DNA of 64,000 bases from Pseudomonas sp. RIT-562 (GTDB taxonomy: Bacteria > Pseudomonadota > Gammaproteobacteria > Pseudomonadales > Pseudomonadaceae). Of this stretch, positions 24,700 to 33,405 are shown in pieces. Under the pieces are notes generated by a model. It was given only the letters and a program-made list of their open reading frames with translations, did not search any database and was not told the DNA's origin. The DNA is taken from positions 80,716 to 144,715 of the forward strand of contig NZ_JAPJIV010000018.1 of NCBI RefSeq assembly GCF_026241895.1. The letters are read 5' to 3'. A program made the position numbers and the translations under genes. How positions within the stretch are numbered: the stretch's first letter is position 1; the number at the start of each line of letters is the position of its first letter.

Positions 24700-26007
24700 A
24701 TGAAAGTTGAAGATCTGATTCTTGTCAGCGTCGATGACCACGCGATCGAGCCGCCGAATGCTTTTGCTCGCCACATGCCCGCCCGCTTCAAGGGTCGTGA
24801 GCCGCATGTGGTCAAAAAGGGTGATCGTGATGTGTGGGTCTTCGAGGAACAGGCCACTGGCTACATGGGCCTCAATTCCGTGGTCGGTCGACCAAAAGAG
24901 GAATACGGCATGGAGCCGCTGGGCTACGAGCAAATGCGCCGTGGCACCTGGAACATCAAGGACCGCGTCGACGACATGAACGCCAACGGCGTACTCGGTT
25001 CATTGTGCTTCCCCACCTTTCCGGGTTTTGCCGGACAGCGTTTCCAGGTACACGCTGACCGAGACGTGGCGATGGCGGCCATCCAGGCCTACAACGACTG
25101 GCATTTGCACGATTGGTGCAACGCTGCGCCAGGCCGTTTCATTCCGCTGATGATCGTGCCGTGGTGGGACATGAAAGCCGCGGCTGCCGAAGTCGAACGT
25201 CTGGCCAGACAAGGTGTGCACGCGCTTTCGCTGTCGGACAACCCGGCTATTCATGGCTACCCGTCGATCCATAGCGATTACTGGGACCCGCTGTGGAAAG
25301 CCTGCAGCGATAACAAGGTGGTGATCTGCTGCCATATCGGTACCGGCGTGAAAGCTCAACACGCTTCGGATTTGTCGCCTATCGACGCTTGGATCACCTC
25401 CATGCCGATTTCCATCGCCAACTCCGCCGCAGACTGGATCTGGGCGCCGATGTGGAAGAAATTCCCGGACCTGCGCATGGCGCTTTCCGAAGGCGGCATC
25501 GGCTGGATTCCTTATTTGCTGGAGCGTGCTGACTTCACCCACCGTCACCATAACGCGTGGACCAATTCCAACTTCGACGGGAAGATGCCCAGCGACATCT
25601 TCAACAAGCACTTCATCACCTGCTTCATTGAAGATAATTTCGGCCTGAAGAACCTCGATTATCTGAACGCCGAGATGGTTACGTGGGAAAGCGATTACCC
25701 GCACTCCGACTGCACCTGGCCGAACTCGCCGGAAACCGCTTGGGAAGGGTTGCAGCACCTGCCTAAAGAGATGATCGACAAAGTCACTCACTTGAACGCA
25801 ATGCGTGAGTTTTCCTTCGATCCGTTCGCTATCCACGGTCGGGAAAACTGCACGGTCGGCGCGCTGCGGGCTCAGGCCACGCACGTCAGCACCGAGCCAG
25901 CACTGGGCTTGGGTGGTGCCGATCATGGTCGTCACGACAACAAGCCGGTCACCTCCGGCGACATCAATGCGATGTTTGCCGAGGCTGACGCGCAAACCGC
26001 GTTGTAA
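24700..26007 (+). CDS. Amidohydrolase 2 family protein (SDDH type)
   Basis: 435 residues. Metal-site residues: DDH (about 11-13), His in VICCHIGTG (about 214), Glu in ALSEGGIGW (about 267, where ACMSD has His) and Asp in WESDYPHSD (about 330). This subfamily is common in steroid and terpenoid degraders; its reaction is usually given only as hydrolase. The C-terminal 50 residues are Gly/His rich and not conserved. ATG 24700 with AAGGGG upstream; an in-frame ATG at 24649 lacks one. A hairpin follows the stop. Confidence 0.78.
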   Translation: MKVEDLILVSVDDHAIEPPNAFARHMPARFKGREPHVVKKGDRDVWVFEEQATGYMGLNSVVGRPKEEYGMEPLGYEQMRRGTWNIKDRVDDMNANGVLGSLCFPTFPGFAGQRFQVHADRDVAMAAIQAYNDWHLHDWCNAAPGRFIPLMIVPWWDMKAAAAEVERLARQGVHALSLSDNPAIHGYPSIHSDYWDPLWKACSDNKVVICCHIGTGVKAQHASDLSPIDAWITSMPISIANSAADWIWAPMWKKFPDLRMALSEGGIGWIPYLLERADFTHRHHNAWTNSNFDGKMPSDIFNKHFITCFIEDNFGLKNLDYLNAEMVTWESDYPHSDCTWPNSPETAWEGLQHLPKEMIDKVTHLNAMREFSFDPFAIHGRENCTVGALRAQATHVSTEPALGLGGADHGRHDNKPVTSGDINAMFAEADAQTAL

Positions 26008-26022
26008 GTTGCCGCTGTTCCT

Positions 26023-26047
26023 ACAGTCGCCGGCCAACGGCGACTGT
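26023..26047 (+). other. Hairpin after the amidohydrolase gene
   Basis: ACAGTCGCCG-GCCAA-CGGCGACTGT, perfect 10-bp stem, 16 bp after the stop. No T-tract, so it may be a processing or stability element, or a REP-derived relic, in place of a full terminator. Confidence 0.55.
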
Positions 26048-26117
26048 GGAGCGGTTGCCGATCTGTGGTCGCTTCGTTCGAAGCGATTGCGCCTGTGTTC
26101 AGCGTTAGAGAGCGCAT

Positions 26118-27266
26118 ATGGCCATCAGTCAATTTTCCTACAGTAATATTCCTCCCGAGGCGGAAGCGCTTCGCACCGAAGTGCGGGCGTTCATTCTCGA
26201 CACACTGGCCGATTACCCACCGACCTTGAGTGCACAGTCCTGGATGGGCTTCGACGCTGAATTCAGCAAGAAGCTCGGCGCGCGGGGCTGGGTGGGCATG
26301 GCCTTGCCCAAAGCCTACGGCGGTGGCGAGGCGGGTCCTTTTGCACGCTACGTGATCATTGAAGAATTGCTGGCCGCCGGTGCGCCGGTATCGGCTCACT
26401 GGATCGCCGACCGGCAAAGTGGGCCGCTGATCAATCGCTTCGGTACCGAGCAACAAAAACAGCACTTTCTTCCAGCCATTTGCCGGGGTGAAAGTTACTT
26501 CTGCATTGGCATGAGCGAGCCCAATTCCGGCTCGGACCTGGCTTCGATCAAAAGCACTGCTGTGCGTGATGGCGATAGCTGGCTCGTCAATGGCCAGAAG
26601 GTCTGGACCACCAACGCGCACCATTCGCAGTACATGATTGCCCTGGTGCGTACCGGTGAGAAACAAGCGGCCCGGCATGAGGGCATGTCGCAATTCATCG
26701 TCGACCTGAGCCTGCCCGGCATCACCATTCGCCCGATTCGCGACCTGGCCGGTGGCGAGCACTTCAACGAAGTGTTCTTCGACAATGTAAGGCTACCCGC
26801 CGACGCTTTGATCGGCACTGAAGGGAAGGGATGGGACCAGGTGACCGCCGAACTGGCCTTCGAACGCAGCGGCCCTGAACGCTTCCTCAGTTGTATGGCG
26901 TTGTTGAAAACACTGATCGACGCGGTGGGCAAGTCCCCTGACGCACTACAAGCGCGGGAGATCGGGCGACTGTCAGCCAAGCTGCTGACGCTGCGCAATA
27001 TGTCGTTGTCGGTCACGGCACAGTTGGCAGCGGGTGAACATCCAGCCTGGGCGGCCTCCTGTGTGAAAGACCTTGGCAATGCTTTTGAGCAGGAAATTCC
27101 CGAAGTAGCCCAGCTGTTGCTGGAAACCGAGCCACGGCAGGACGGCGGCAGCGAGCACGCACGCGTGCTGGCCTACCTGACACAGATGGCGCCCTCATTC
27201 TCACTGCGCGGGGGCACTCGCGAAATTCTGCGCGGCATCATTGCCCGCGGCCTGGGGTTGCGATAA
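26118..27266 (+). CDS. Acyl-CoA dehydrogenase, catalytic-type subunit
   Basis: 382 residues of the acyl-CoA dehydrogenase family: FAD/substrate motif GMSEPNSGSDLAS (about 128-140), WTTNA (about 165) and C-terminal GGTREI. The residue before GT is Gly, so the catalytic Glu should be the one in FERSGPER (about 250), as in isovaleryl/long-chain types. It overlaps by one base the next gene, a dehydrogenase of reduced conservation; such pairs form alpha2beta2 enzymes on bulky polycyclic CoA esters in steroid catabolism, which suits a terpenoid. Confidence 0.85.
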   Translation: MAISQFSYSNIPPEAEALRTEVRAFILDTLADYPPTLSAQSWMGFDAEFSKKLGARGWVGMALPKAYGGGEAGPFARYVIIEELLAAGAPVSAHWIADRQSGPLINRFGTEQQKQHFLPAICRGESYFCIGMSEPNSGSDLASIKSTAVRDGDSWLVNGQKVWTTNAHHSQYMIALVRTGEKQAARHEGMSQFIVDLSLPGITIRPIRDLAGGEHFNEVFFDNVRLPADALIGTEGKGWDQVTAELAFERSGPERFLSCMALLKTLIDAVGKSPDALQAREIGRLSAKLLTLRNMSLSVTAQLAAGEHPAWAASCVKDLGNAFEQEIPEVAQLLLETEPRQDGGSEHARVLAYLTQMAPSFSLRGGTREILRGIIARGLGLR

Positions 27267-28339
27267 TGCGCGAGATATTCGAAGCGACGATTGAACGCCT
27301 GTTTGCCGATCTGGCGACGCCGGCTTATGTGATGAGCTGTGAAGGCGGCGAATGGCCGGCCGAGTTATGGGCTGCGCTGGACGAGTCGGGCTTCACCCTG
27401 GCGGGTGTCACCGAAGCGCTGGGCGGCGCTGAGGCCAGTTGGGCCGATATGTATGTGCTGATCCGTGCCGCTGGGCGCTTTTCAGTACCTGCACCTTTGG
27501 GTGAAGCCCTGCTCGGCAATTGGCTGCTGAGCAGGGCTGGCCTGGAGGGCAGGGCAGGTGCCATCAGCGTGGCCGCCAACGCCGATCTGGTACTTGAGGG
27601 CGAGCGCGTTTACGGCACCGTCTACTCGGTCCCTTGGGGGCGCAACGTTGAAGCGGTCGTCGCCATCGCCAATAGCCCAACCGGCGTGGCGCATGTGGTG
27701 CTGCTGTCGCGAATCGCGGCGAGTGAACTGACGTTGAGTCTGAATGTGGCAGGCGAACCGCGCGATGATTTGGGTTTCACCAGTGCCCAGGTACTGGCAC
27801 AAGCACCGTTGCCCGGCGGGCTCGACGCCAACGTCCTGGAACTGGGCGGCGCGATGCTGCGCGCGGCGCAGACCGCCGGGGCTTTGCACGCCCTACTGGA
27901 CATGACCGCCAACTATGCCGGTGAACGCAAGCAGTTCGGCAAGGCAATTGGTTCTTTCCAGGCCATTCAACAACAGCTTGCAGTGTTCGCTGAGCAGGCT
28001 GCCGCCGCCGGCATCGCGGCCGAGGCGGCCTTCACGGAATCCAGTGCGGGGCTCGCGGCGCTGACCATTGCCGCGGCAAAAATCAGCACCGCAGAAGCCG
28101 CAAGCGTCGGCGCAAGCATCGCCCATTCAGTGCATGGCGCCATTGGCTTTACCGAGGAATATCCGCTGCATCTGCTCACCCGTCGGTTGTGGGCGTGGCG
28201 CAGTGAATTCGGCTCGGCCAGCCTTTGGAGTCAACGCCTGGGTACTCAGATATGCCAAGGCGGCAGCGATGGATACTGGCCCTTGCTCACCAGCCATGGC
28301 CAACAACCCTTAACCCGTCTCGCGAGTAATCCGGTATGA
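27266..28339 (+). CDS. Acyl-CoA dehydrogenase-like subunit, probable non-catalytic partner
   Basis: 357 residues. The C-terminal half is recognisable (REFxKxIGxFQAIQQ-like stretch at about 220, HGAIGFTEEYPLHL at about 290), but the middle lacks the usual MSEPxxGSD flavin motif and the GTxEI block. This matches the weaker subunit of heterodimeric FadE enzymes. It is coupled to both neighbours by overlaps of 1 and 4 nt. An independent activity is unlikely. Confidence 0.8.
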   Translation: MREIFEATIERLFADLATPAYVMSCEGGEWPAELWAALDESGFTLAGVTEALGGAEASWADMYVLIRAAGRFSVPAPLGEALLGNWLLSRAGLEGRAGAISVAANADLVLEGERVYGTVYSVPWGRNVEAVVAIANSPTGVAHVVLLSRIAASELTLSLNVAGEPRDDLGFTSAQVLAQAPLPGGLDANVLELGGAMLRAAQTAGALHALLDMTANYAGERKQFGKAIGSFQAIQQQLAVFAEQAAAAGIAAEAAFTESSAGLAALTIAAAKISTAEAASVGASIAHSVHGAIGFTEEYPLHLLTRRLWAWRSEFGSASLWSQRLGTQICQGGSDGYWPLLTSHGQQPLTRLASNPV

Positions 28340-29136
28340 GCCCGTTTCTACAGATTGAGCGTGAGGGCGGCATCGTCACCGTGCGCATGAACCATCCCGA
28401 CACGCGCAATGCCCTGACGACGCGCGAGCAGATCCAGGAGTTTGTCGATCTCTGCGCTGAACTGCGCCGTGACATGTCGGTACGGGTAATGGTGCTTACC
28501 GGCAATGGCAGCGCTTTCTGTGCCGGTGGCAACGTCAAGGACATGCACGAGCGCGGCGGCATTTTCGCCGGCTCGCCGTATGAACTGCGCAATACCTACC
28601 GGGACGGCATTCAGCGTATTCCCCTGGCGATTTATGAGCTGGATATCCCGGTGATCGCCGCGGTTAACGGCCCGGCGATCGGTGCGGGCCTCGATCTTGC
28701 CTGTATGTGCGATATCCGGCTGGCGGCGCCCAAGGCGATCTTTGCCGAGAGTTTCGTGCGTCTGGGCATCGTTCCGGGTGACGGCGGCGCCTGGCTGTTG
28801 CCGCGCATCATTGGTATCCCTAAAGCCAGTCTGATGGCGTTTACCGGTGACGCTATCGATGCAGCCAAGGCGCTGGAATGGGGGCTTGTCGAGCAAGTCT
28901 GCACCCACGAAACGCTGCAATCGGAAGCGCAGGCGCTCGCGCGCCGAATCGCCAGCAACCCGGGTCATGCGTTACGCCTGTGCAAGCGTCTGCTGCGCGA
29001 AGGCCAACATATGCGCCTCGATTCGCTGCTGGAATTGTCGGCGGCGTATCAGGCGTTGGCGCATCACACCGAAGACCATCATGAAGCGGTGGCGGCTTTT
29101 GTCGACAAGCGCGATCCCAATTACCAGGACCGCTGA
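28336..29136 (+). CDS. Enoyl-CoA hydratase/isomerase (crotonase) family protein
   Basis: 266 residues. Oxyanion-hole motifs FCAGGNVKDM (about 58-67) and NGPAIGAGLDLA (about 110) are present. At the second catalytic Glu site of typical hydratases the sequence is SFVRLGIVPGDGG, so that Glu is missing and an Asp lies in PGDGG, as in a divergent crotonase branch. Hydration, isomerisation or C-C hydrolysis are possible. It overlaps the preceding gene by 4 nt. Confidence 0.8.
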   Translation: MSPFLQIEREGGIVTVRMNHPDTRNALTTREQIQEFVDLCAELRRDMSVRVMVLTGNGSAFCAGGNVKDMHERGGIFAGSPYELRNTYRDGIQRIPLAIYELDIPVIAAVNGPAIGAGLDLACMCDIRLAAPKAIFAESFVRLGIVPGDGGAWLLPRIIGIPKASLMAFTGDAIDAAKALEWGLVEQVCTHETLQSEAQALARRIASNPGHALRLCKRLLREGQHMRLDSLLELSAAYQALAHHTEDHHEAVAAFVDKRDPNYQDR

Positions 29137-29178
29137 TTACCCATCGCCTAATACAAGAATCGATCTGGAGTAAGCAAA

Positions 29179-30303
29179 ATGCGTGGCGTATTTCGAGAAG
29201 ACCACAACATGTTCCGTGATCAGGCCCGCCGTTTCGTCGACCGCGAAATCGTGCCCTACCTGCATGAGTGGGAAAAAAACGGCATCGTTCCCAAGGAAGT
29301 CTGGCTCAAGGCCGGTGAGAACGGCTTGTTATGCTCCACGGTGCCTGAAGAATACGGTGGCCCCGGAGGCGACTTCGGTCACTCGGCGGTGATGATCGAA
29401 GAGCTGGCGCGGGCCAACGCTACCGCCGTGGGTTTCACCACCCACTCGGAAATCGTCACGCCTTACATCGTTGCCTATGGCAGCGAAGAGCAGAAGCAGC
29501 AATGGCTGCCACGTATGGTCAGTGGTGAGTTGATCGGCGTCATCGCCATGAGCGAGCCGGGTATCGGCAGCGACCTGCGTGCCATGCGCACTTCGGCGCG
29601 GCGTGACGGTGATGACTACATCGTCAACGGCCAGAAGACCTTTATCACCAACGGCGGCAATGCCGGACTGGTGGTCACCGCCACCAAGATTGATCCGGCG
29701 GCCAAGGAACTCACACTGATCTGCGTTGAGGAAGACCGAGCCGGCTTCGCCAAGGGGCGTCTGCTGGAAAAGATTGGCCTGAAAGGGCAAGACACTGCCG
29801 AATTGTTTTTTGATGAAGTCCGGGTGCCCGTCGGCAATCGATTGGGTGAGGAGGGCATGGGATTCAAATACCTGACTCATCAATTGGCCTGGGAACGCCT
29901 GATCATCGCGATCCGTGCCGCGCAATCCATCGACACGCTGCTGGAAGAAACCATCGGCTACACCCGGGAGCGCAAGGTCTTCGGAAAACCGGTGCTCGAC
30001 TTCCAGAACACCCGCTTCAAACTCGCTGAAGCCAAGGCCCAGGCCACCATGCTGCGGGTGTTCGTCGACGACTGTCTGGCCAAAGTGATGCGCGGTGAAC
30101 TGACGCCGGAAATCGCGGCAATGGCCAAGCTGCTGGGCTCGGAGATGCAAGGCAAGCTGCTTGATGAGTTTCTGCAATTACATGGCGGCTACGGCTTCAT
30201 GAGCGAATACAAGATCAGCCGCGCCTGGGTTGACGCCCGGGTCGCGCGCATCTATGGCGGCACCTCTGAAATCATGAAAGAAATTATCGGCCGTACCCTT
30301 TGA
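29179..30303 (+). CDS. Acyl-CoA dehydrogenase
   Basis: 374 residues, full homotetrameric-type enzyme: MSEPGIGSDL (about 121-130), FITNGG (about 155), GGYGFM and YGGTSEIMKE at the end. Catalytic Glu is expected in LAWERLI (about 239). It resembles short/long-chain dehydrogenases of the FadE/AcdA type. GGAG precedes ATG 29179. Separate from the 26118/27266 pair, it probably handles a smaller or later intermediate. Confidence 0.87.
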   Translation: MRGVFREDHNMFRDQARRFVDREIVPYLHEWEKNGIVPKEVWLKAGENGLLCSTVPEEYGGPGGDFGHSAVMIEELARANATAVGFTTHSEIVTPYIVAYGSEEQKQQWLPRMVSGELIGVIAMSEPGIGSDLRAMRTSARRDGDDYIVNGQKTFITNGGNAGLVVTATKIDPAAKELTLICVEEDRAGFAKGRLLEKIGLKGQDTAELFFDEVRVPVGNRLGEEGMGFKYLTHQLAWERLIIAIRAAQSIDTLLEETIGYTRERKVFGKPVLDFQNTRFKLAEAKAQATMLRVFVDDCLAKVMRGELTPEIAAMAKLLGSEMQGKLLDEFLQLHGGYGFMSEYKISRAWVDARVARIYGGTSEIMKEIIGRTL

Positions 30304-30327
30304 AGCACATTTGCATGAGGCAAACAG

Positions 30328-30879
30328 ATGAGTAATTCCCTTTACGACATTTCGCTGAAGCAGATCGATGGAAGCGTCCGCACCCTTGGCGACTATCGGG
30401 GCAAGGTCCTGTTGGTGGTCAATGTCGCTTCAAAATGCGGGCTGACCCCGCAATACGAGGGCTTGGAAAAACTGTACCAAGACAAAAAATCCCAAGGCCT
30501 GGAAATACTGGGTTTCCCCGCCAACAACTTCAAGGAGCAAGAACCGGGTAGCGATGTGGAAATCGTTGAGTTCTGTTCAGTGAACTATGACATTCACTTT
30601 CCGTTGTTCTCGAAAATCTCGGTTGTCGGCGCGGACCAGCATCCTCTCTACGCCGAGCTGACTGCTGCACAGCCCGAGTCCACGGGTGAAGGTCCTTTCC
30701 GAGAGCGCTTGACGGGTTATGGCATCAAGTCAGACAACACAACGGACGTACTCTGGAATTTCGAAAAGTTTCTGATTGATCGGCAGGGCACGGTCGTTGC
30801 CCGTTTCGCTCCAGACATCGCGGCTGATGATCCTCGTTTGCTTGAAGCAATCGAAGCTCAATTGGTCCAAGAGGCGTGA
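30328..30879 (+). CDS. Glutathione peroxidase family protein (thioredoxin fold)
   Basis: 183 residues. Peroxidatic Cys in NVASKCGLTPQY (about 37), Gln in FPANNFKEQEPG (about 71) and Trp in DVLWNFEKFLI (about 143) form the usual triad. Bacterial Cys-type enzymes mostly use thioredoxin to reduce peroxides. It lies 24 bp after an acyl-CoA dehydrogenase and 4 bp before panC in one operon, suggesting protection from peroxide made by oxygenases or flavoproteins. About 20 residues longer than common GPx (160). Confidence 0.88.
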   Translation: MSNSLYDISLKQIDGSVRTLGDYRGKVLLVVNVASKCGLTPQYEGLEKLYQDKKSQGLEILGFPANNFKEQEPGSDVEIVEFCSVNYDIHFPLFSKISVVGADQHPLYAELTAAQPESTGEGPFRERLTGYGIKSDNTTDVLWNFEKFLIDRQGTVVARFAPDIAADDPRLLEAIEAQLVQEA

Positions 30880-30883
30880 AGCG

Positions 30884-31768
30884 GTGCTGACAGTCGATAC
30901 GGTTAGCGCGCTTCGTGCGCTCGTGGCCCGTGCACGAGGTGAAAACAAGAAAGTCGCGCTGGTGCCGACAATGGGCAACCTGCATGACGGTCATATCGCC
31001 CTGATTCATTGCGCAAAGCAGCGAGCCGATTTTGTGGTCGCCAGCATCTTCGTCAATCCACTCCAGTTCGGGGCGAATGAGGATCTGGCCAACTATCCTC
31101 GGACCCCCGACGCCGATCGCGAAAGACTGGTCAACGCCGGGTGTGATGCGCTGTTTGCCCCTGCTGTCGAACAGATCTATCCAGATGGAATGCTCAATCA
31201 GGCCATCGTCAGTGTGCCGAACGTGTCTGAAGGTCTTTGCGCTGCGGCACGTCCTGGTCACTTTGATGGCATGGCCACTGTCGTCGTCAAGCTGCTGAAC
31301 ATTGTTCAGCCAGACGTGGCTGTTTTCGGGGAAAAGGACTATCAGCAGCTGGCAGTCGTCCGCTCCATGGTCAGGGATCTGAATATGGTGACTGACGTTG
31401 TCGGTGCACCGACGATCCGGGCCGCGGACGGCTTGGCATTATCGTCGCGCAACGGCTATCTGAGTGACCATGAGCGTTCGGTGGCCCCCGTCCTTTACGC
31501 TTGTTTGAAGCAAATGGAGGCGAGTATCCAGGTTGAGGGGCGGGTGACTGAGCACCTGTTGATTGAATGTCATCAACGTATAAGCGACGCCGGTTTTCAG
31601 CCGGAATACTTTGAAGTCAGGAATGCTCAGGATTTAAAACCTCTGACCAGCTCCGATACTCACTTTGTGATTCTTGTGGCGGCGCGCATCGGCAAAACGC
31701 GGCTCATTGACAATCTGACGGTGGACCTTCGGCCATCAAAAAGATCACCAGAGGAACAACACCCATGA
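30884..31768 (+). CDS. panC: Pantothenate synthetase (pantoate-beta-alanine ligase), extra copy in catabolic operon
   Basis: 294 residues from GTG 30884, which begins 4 bp after the GPx stop. Signature motifs are intact: PTMGNLHDGHIALI (about 26-39), VNPLQFG, FGEKDYQQL (about 149-157) and SSRNGYLS (about 188). It joins pantoate and beta-alanine with ATP in CoA synthesis. panB, which normally neighbours the housekeeping panC, is absent, so this is probably a second copy that came with the operon, perhaps to raise CoA supply. Its stop overlaps the Cache protein start. Confidence 0.88.
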   Translation: MLTVDTVSALRALVARARGENKKVALVPTMGNLHDGHIALIHCAKQRADFVVASIFVNPLQFGANEDLANYPRTPDADRERLVNAGCDALFAPAVEQIYPDGMLNQAIVSVPNVSEGLCAAARPGHFDGMATVVVKLLNIVQPDVAVFGEKDYQQLAVVRSMVRDLNMVTDVVGAPTIRAADGLALSSRNGYLSDHERSVAPVLYACLKQMEASIQVEGRVTEHLLIECHQRISDAGFQPEYFEVRNAQDLKPLTSSDTHFVILVAARIGKTRLIDNLTVDLRPSKRSPEEQHP

Positions 31769-32622
31769 GCCTCTATCGAGCGTTCACTGTTCTTGGCCTG
31801 TGCCTTGTCTCTCTTGTCGGCATGGCTCAACAAGCGCCAGTGGATGCCTATGGTGCCGACACCCAGCGTGCCAACGCCTTGCTGTTAAAAGCTGTCGCCG
31901 AATACAAAGCCAAGGGCGACACCGCCCTGGCTGAGTTCAGTCGCCAGGGAGCCTATGTCGATGGAGAGCTGTACATCTACGTTGTCGATACCTCCGGCGT
32001 GATGCTTGCCAGCGGAGGGCCTTCGGTTTCACTGGTCGGAAAACCGGTGGTCAACGTTCTGGACGACGACCTCAAGGCTGCATTCCAGCAAGCGATTTCG
32101 CAGCCAGACGACGGCATCGTGCGTAGCGCCGAATACCGCTGGTGGAACTGGCAACACGGTAAGGTCGAGCGTAAGCGCGTGTTCTATCAACGTGTGAAAG
32201 ATCGGGTGATCTCCGTGGGTTACTACATGCCACGGTCCAGCCCTGAACAGGCACAACAGCTGCTGCGCCAGATTTCGGCGCAAGTTGCCAGCGACGCAAA
32301 AGCCACTGTCGGGCGCATTAATCAGCACGATAAGCAGCTCACCCAGGATGATCTCTATGCCTTTGTGGTGGACCTGAAAACCAGGCGGTTCATCGCTCAC
32401 GGCTTTTCGCCCCGGCTGATCGGCACCGACTTCAAGTCATTGCGCTCTACCGACGGCAAGCCGATTGGCGAGGACATACTCAAGCAGATGAACACGCATG
32501 AAGCAGGGGAGATCACTTATCAATGGCGTAACCCTATGACGGGGCAGAATGAATACAAGAGGACTTTTCTGCAGCGGGTTAATGGATACGTCGTCGCCGT
32601 GGGCTGCTATGCAATCAAGTGA
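31765..32622 (+). CDS. Exported protein with two Cache-type sensor domains
   Basis: 285 residues with a signal peptide (about 1-21, ending GMAQQ). Two similar modules follow, about 35-150 and 165-285, each with the single-Cache pattern (YIYVVDTSGVMLASG..LVGKP; YAFVVDLKTRRFIAHG..LIGTD) and ending in related VxVGYY/VAVGCY strands. No transmembrane or signalling domain follows, so it is a free periplasmic ligand-binding protein. Its place between panC and a hydrolase in a catabolic operon is unusual. The ligand is unknown. Confidence 0.8.
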   Translation: MSLYRAFTVLGLCLVSLVGMAQQAPVDAYGADTQRANALLLKAVAEYKAKGDTALAEFSRQGAYVDGELYIYVVDTSGVMLASGGPSVSLVGKPVVNVLDDDLKAAFQQAISQPDDGIVRSAEYRWWNWQHGKVERKRVFYQRVKDRVISVGYYMPRSSPEQAQQLLRQISAQVASDAKATVGRINQHDKQLTQDDLYAFVVDLKTRRFIAHGFSPRLIGTDFKSLRSTDGKPIGEDILKQMNTHEAGEITYQWRNPMTGQNEYKRTFLQRVNGYVVAVGCYAIK

Positions 32623-32664
32623 TCAAAACAGGGACCACCGGCGCCCGCAGCAAGGAGTGTGCGC

Positions 32665-33405
32665 ATGACTGATTTAGTATTGCTGCATGGCGGCAACCAT
32701 GGCTCGTGGTGTTGGAAGCCTTTTGTGGAGGCGTTAAACCAACAACCCGGATGTTTCAAACGAGTGATCACTCTGGATATGCCTGGGTGCGGCAAGAAGC
32801 GCGGTCGAGATGTTGCGTCCCTGCGGCTCGACGATGTGGTCAAGGAGCTTAATGACGACCTGCATGCACTCGGTGTGAACCAGGCCGTGTTGCTTGGGCA
32901 TTCCATTGCGGGGGTCGTGCTGCCAATGATGGTGTTGGCTGCTCCGCAACTATATTCGCAGCTGGTTTACCTGGCCTGCGCATTGCCCAGTGAAGGCCAA
33001 TCGATTCTGGAGTTACTTGGCACAACGCTGCATGGCGAAAGCCCGGAACATGTCGGCTGGCCGCTGGACCCCGCGCACACAACCCCTCAAGCGCTGGCGG
33101 TGGCCATGTTCGGTCAGGACTTGAGTGAGCAAACCATGAGTTGGTTGTTAAGCGAAGCGAGCCAGGACACGACGCCACTCTGTGTGGCGACAGACTCCAT
33201 CAGTCGTGCGGGATACCTGGGAATGATTCCGGCGAGTTACATCATCACACTGCGCGACAACATCCTGCCCGTCGACTGGCAACGCCGTTTTGCGCAACGT
33301 GCTGGCGCGGGCGTGGTTATCGAGATAGATACGGCGCACGAGCCGTTCGTATCACACCCGCAGCTACTGGCGGATGTCATACGAGGTATAGAGCGGCATG
33401 AGTGA
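32665..33405 (+). CDS. Alpha/beta hydrolase (esterase/hydroxynitrile-lyase-like)
   Basis: 246 residues. Oxyanion motif LLHGGNHGSWCW (5-16), nucleophile Ser in LGHSIAG (about 79), and catalytic His in IDTAHEPFVSHP (about 228). This is the pattern of small methylesterases of the SABP2/EstC type. Substrate could be an ester formed or met during resin-acid uptake, but this is open. ATG 32665 has AAGGAG 7 nt upstream. The stop overlaps the MFS gene start. Confidence 0.82.
   Translation: MTDLVLLHGGNHGSWCWKPFVEALNQQPGCFKRVITLDMPGCGKKRGRDVASLRLDDVVKELNDDLHALGVNQAVLLGHSIAGVVLPMMVLAAPQLYSQLVYLACALPSEGQSILELLGTTLHGESPEHVGWPLDPAHTTPQALAVAMFGQDLSEQTMSWLLSEASQDTTPLCVATDSISRAGYLGMIPASYIITLRDNILPVDWQRRFAQRAGAGVVIEIDTAHEPFVSHPQLLADVIRGIERHE

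Noticed and set aside
1..33405. Ibuprofen/aryl-propionate (ipf) or steroid cluster
   Set aside because: It shares Rieske, SCP-x, DUF35 and ligase types, but the DitA3-type ferredoxin, extradiol-IclR-MFS-P450 order and full layout agree better with the dit resin-acid cluster. Shared chemistry is possible.
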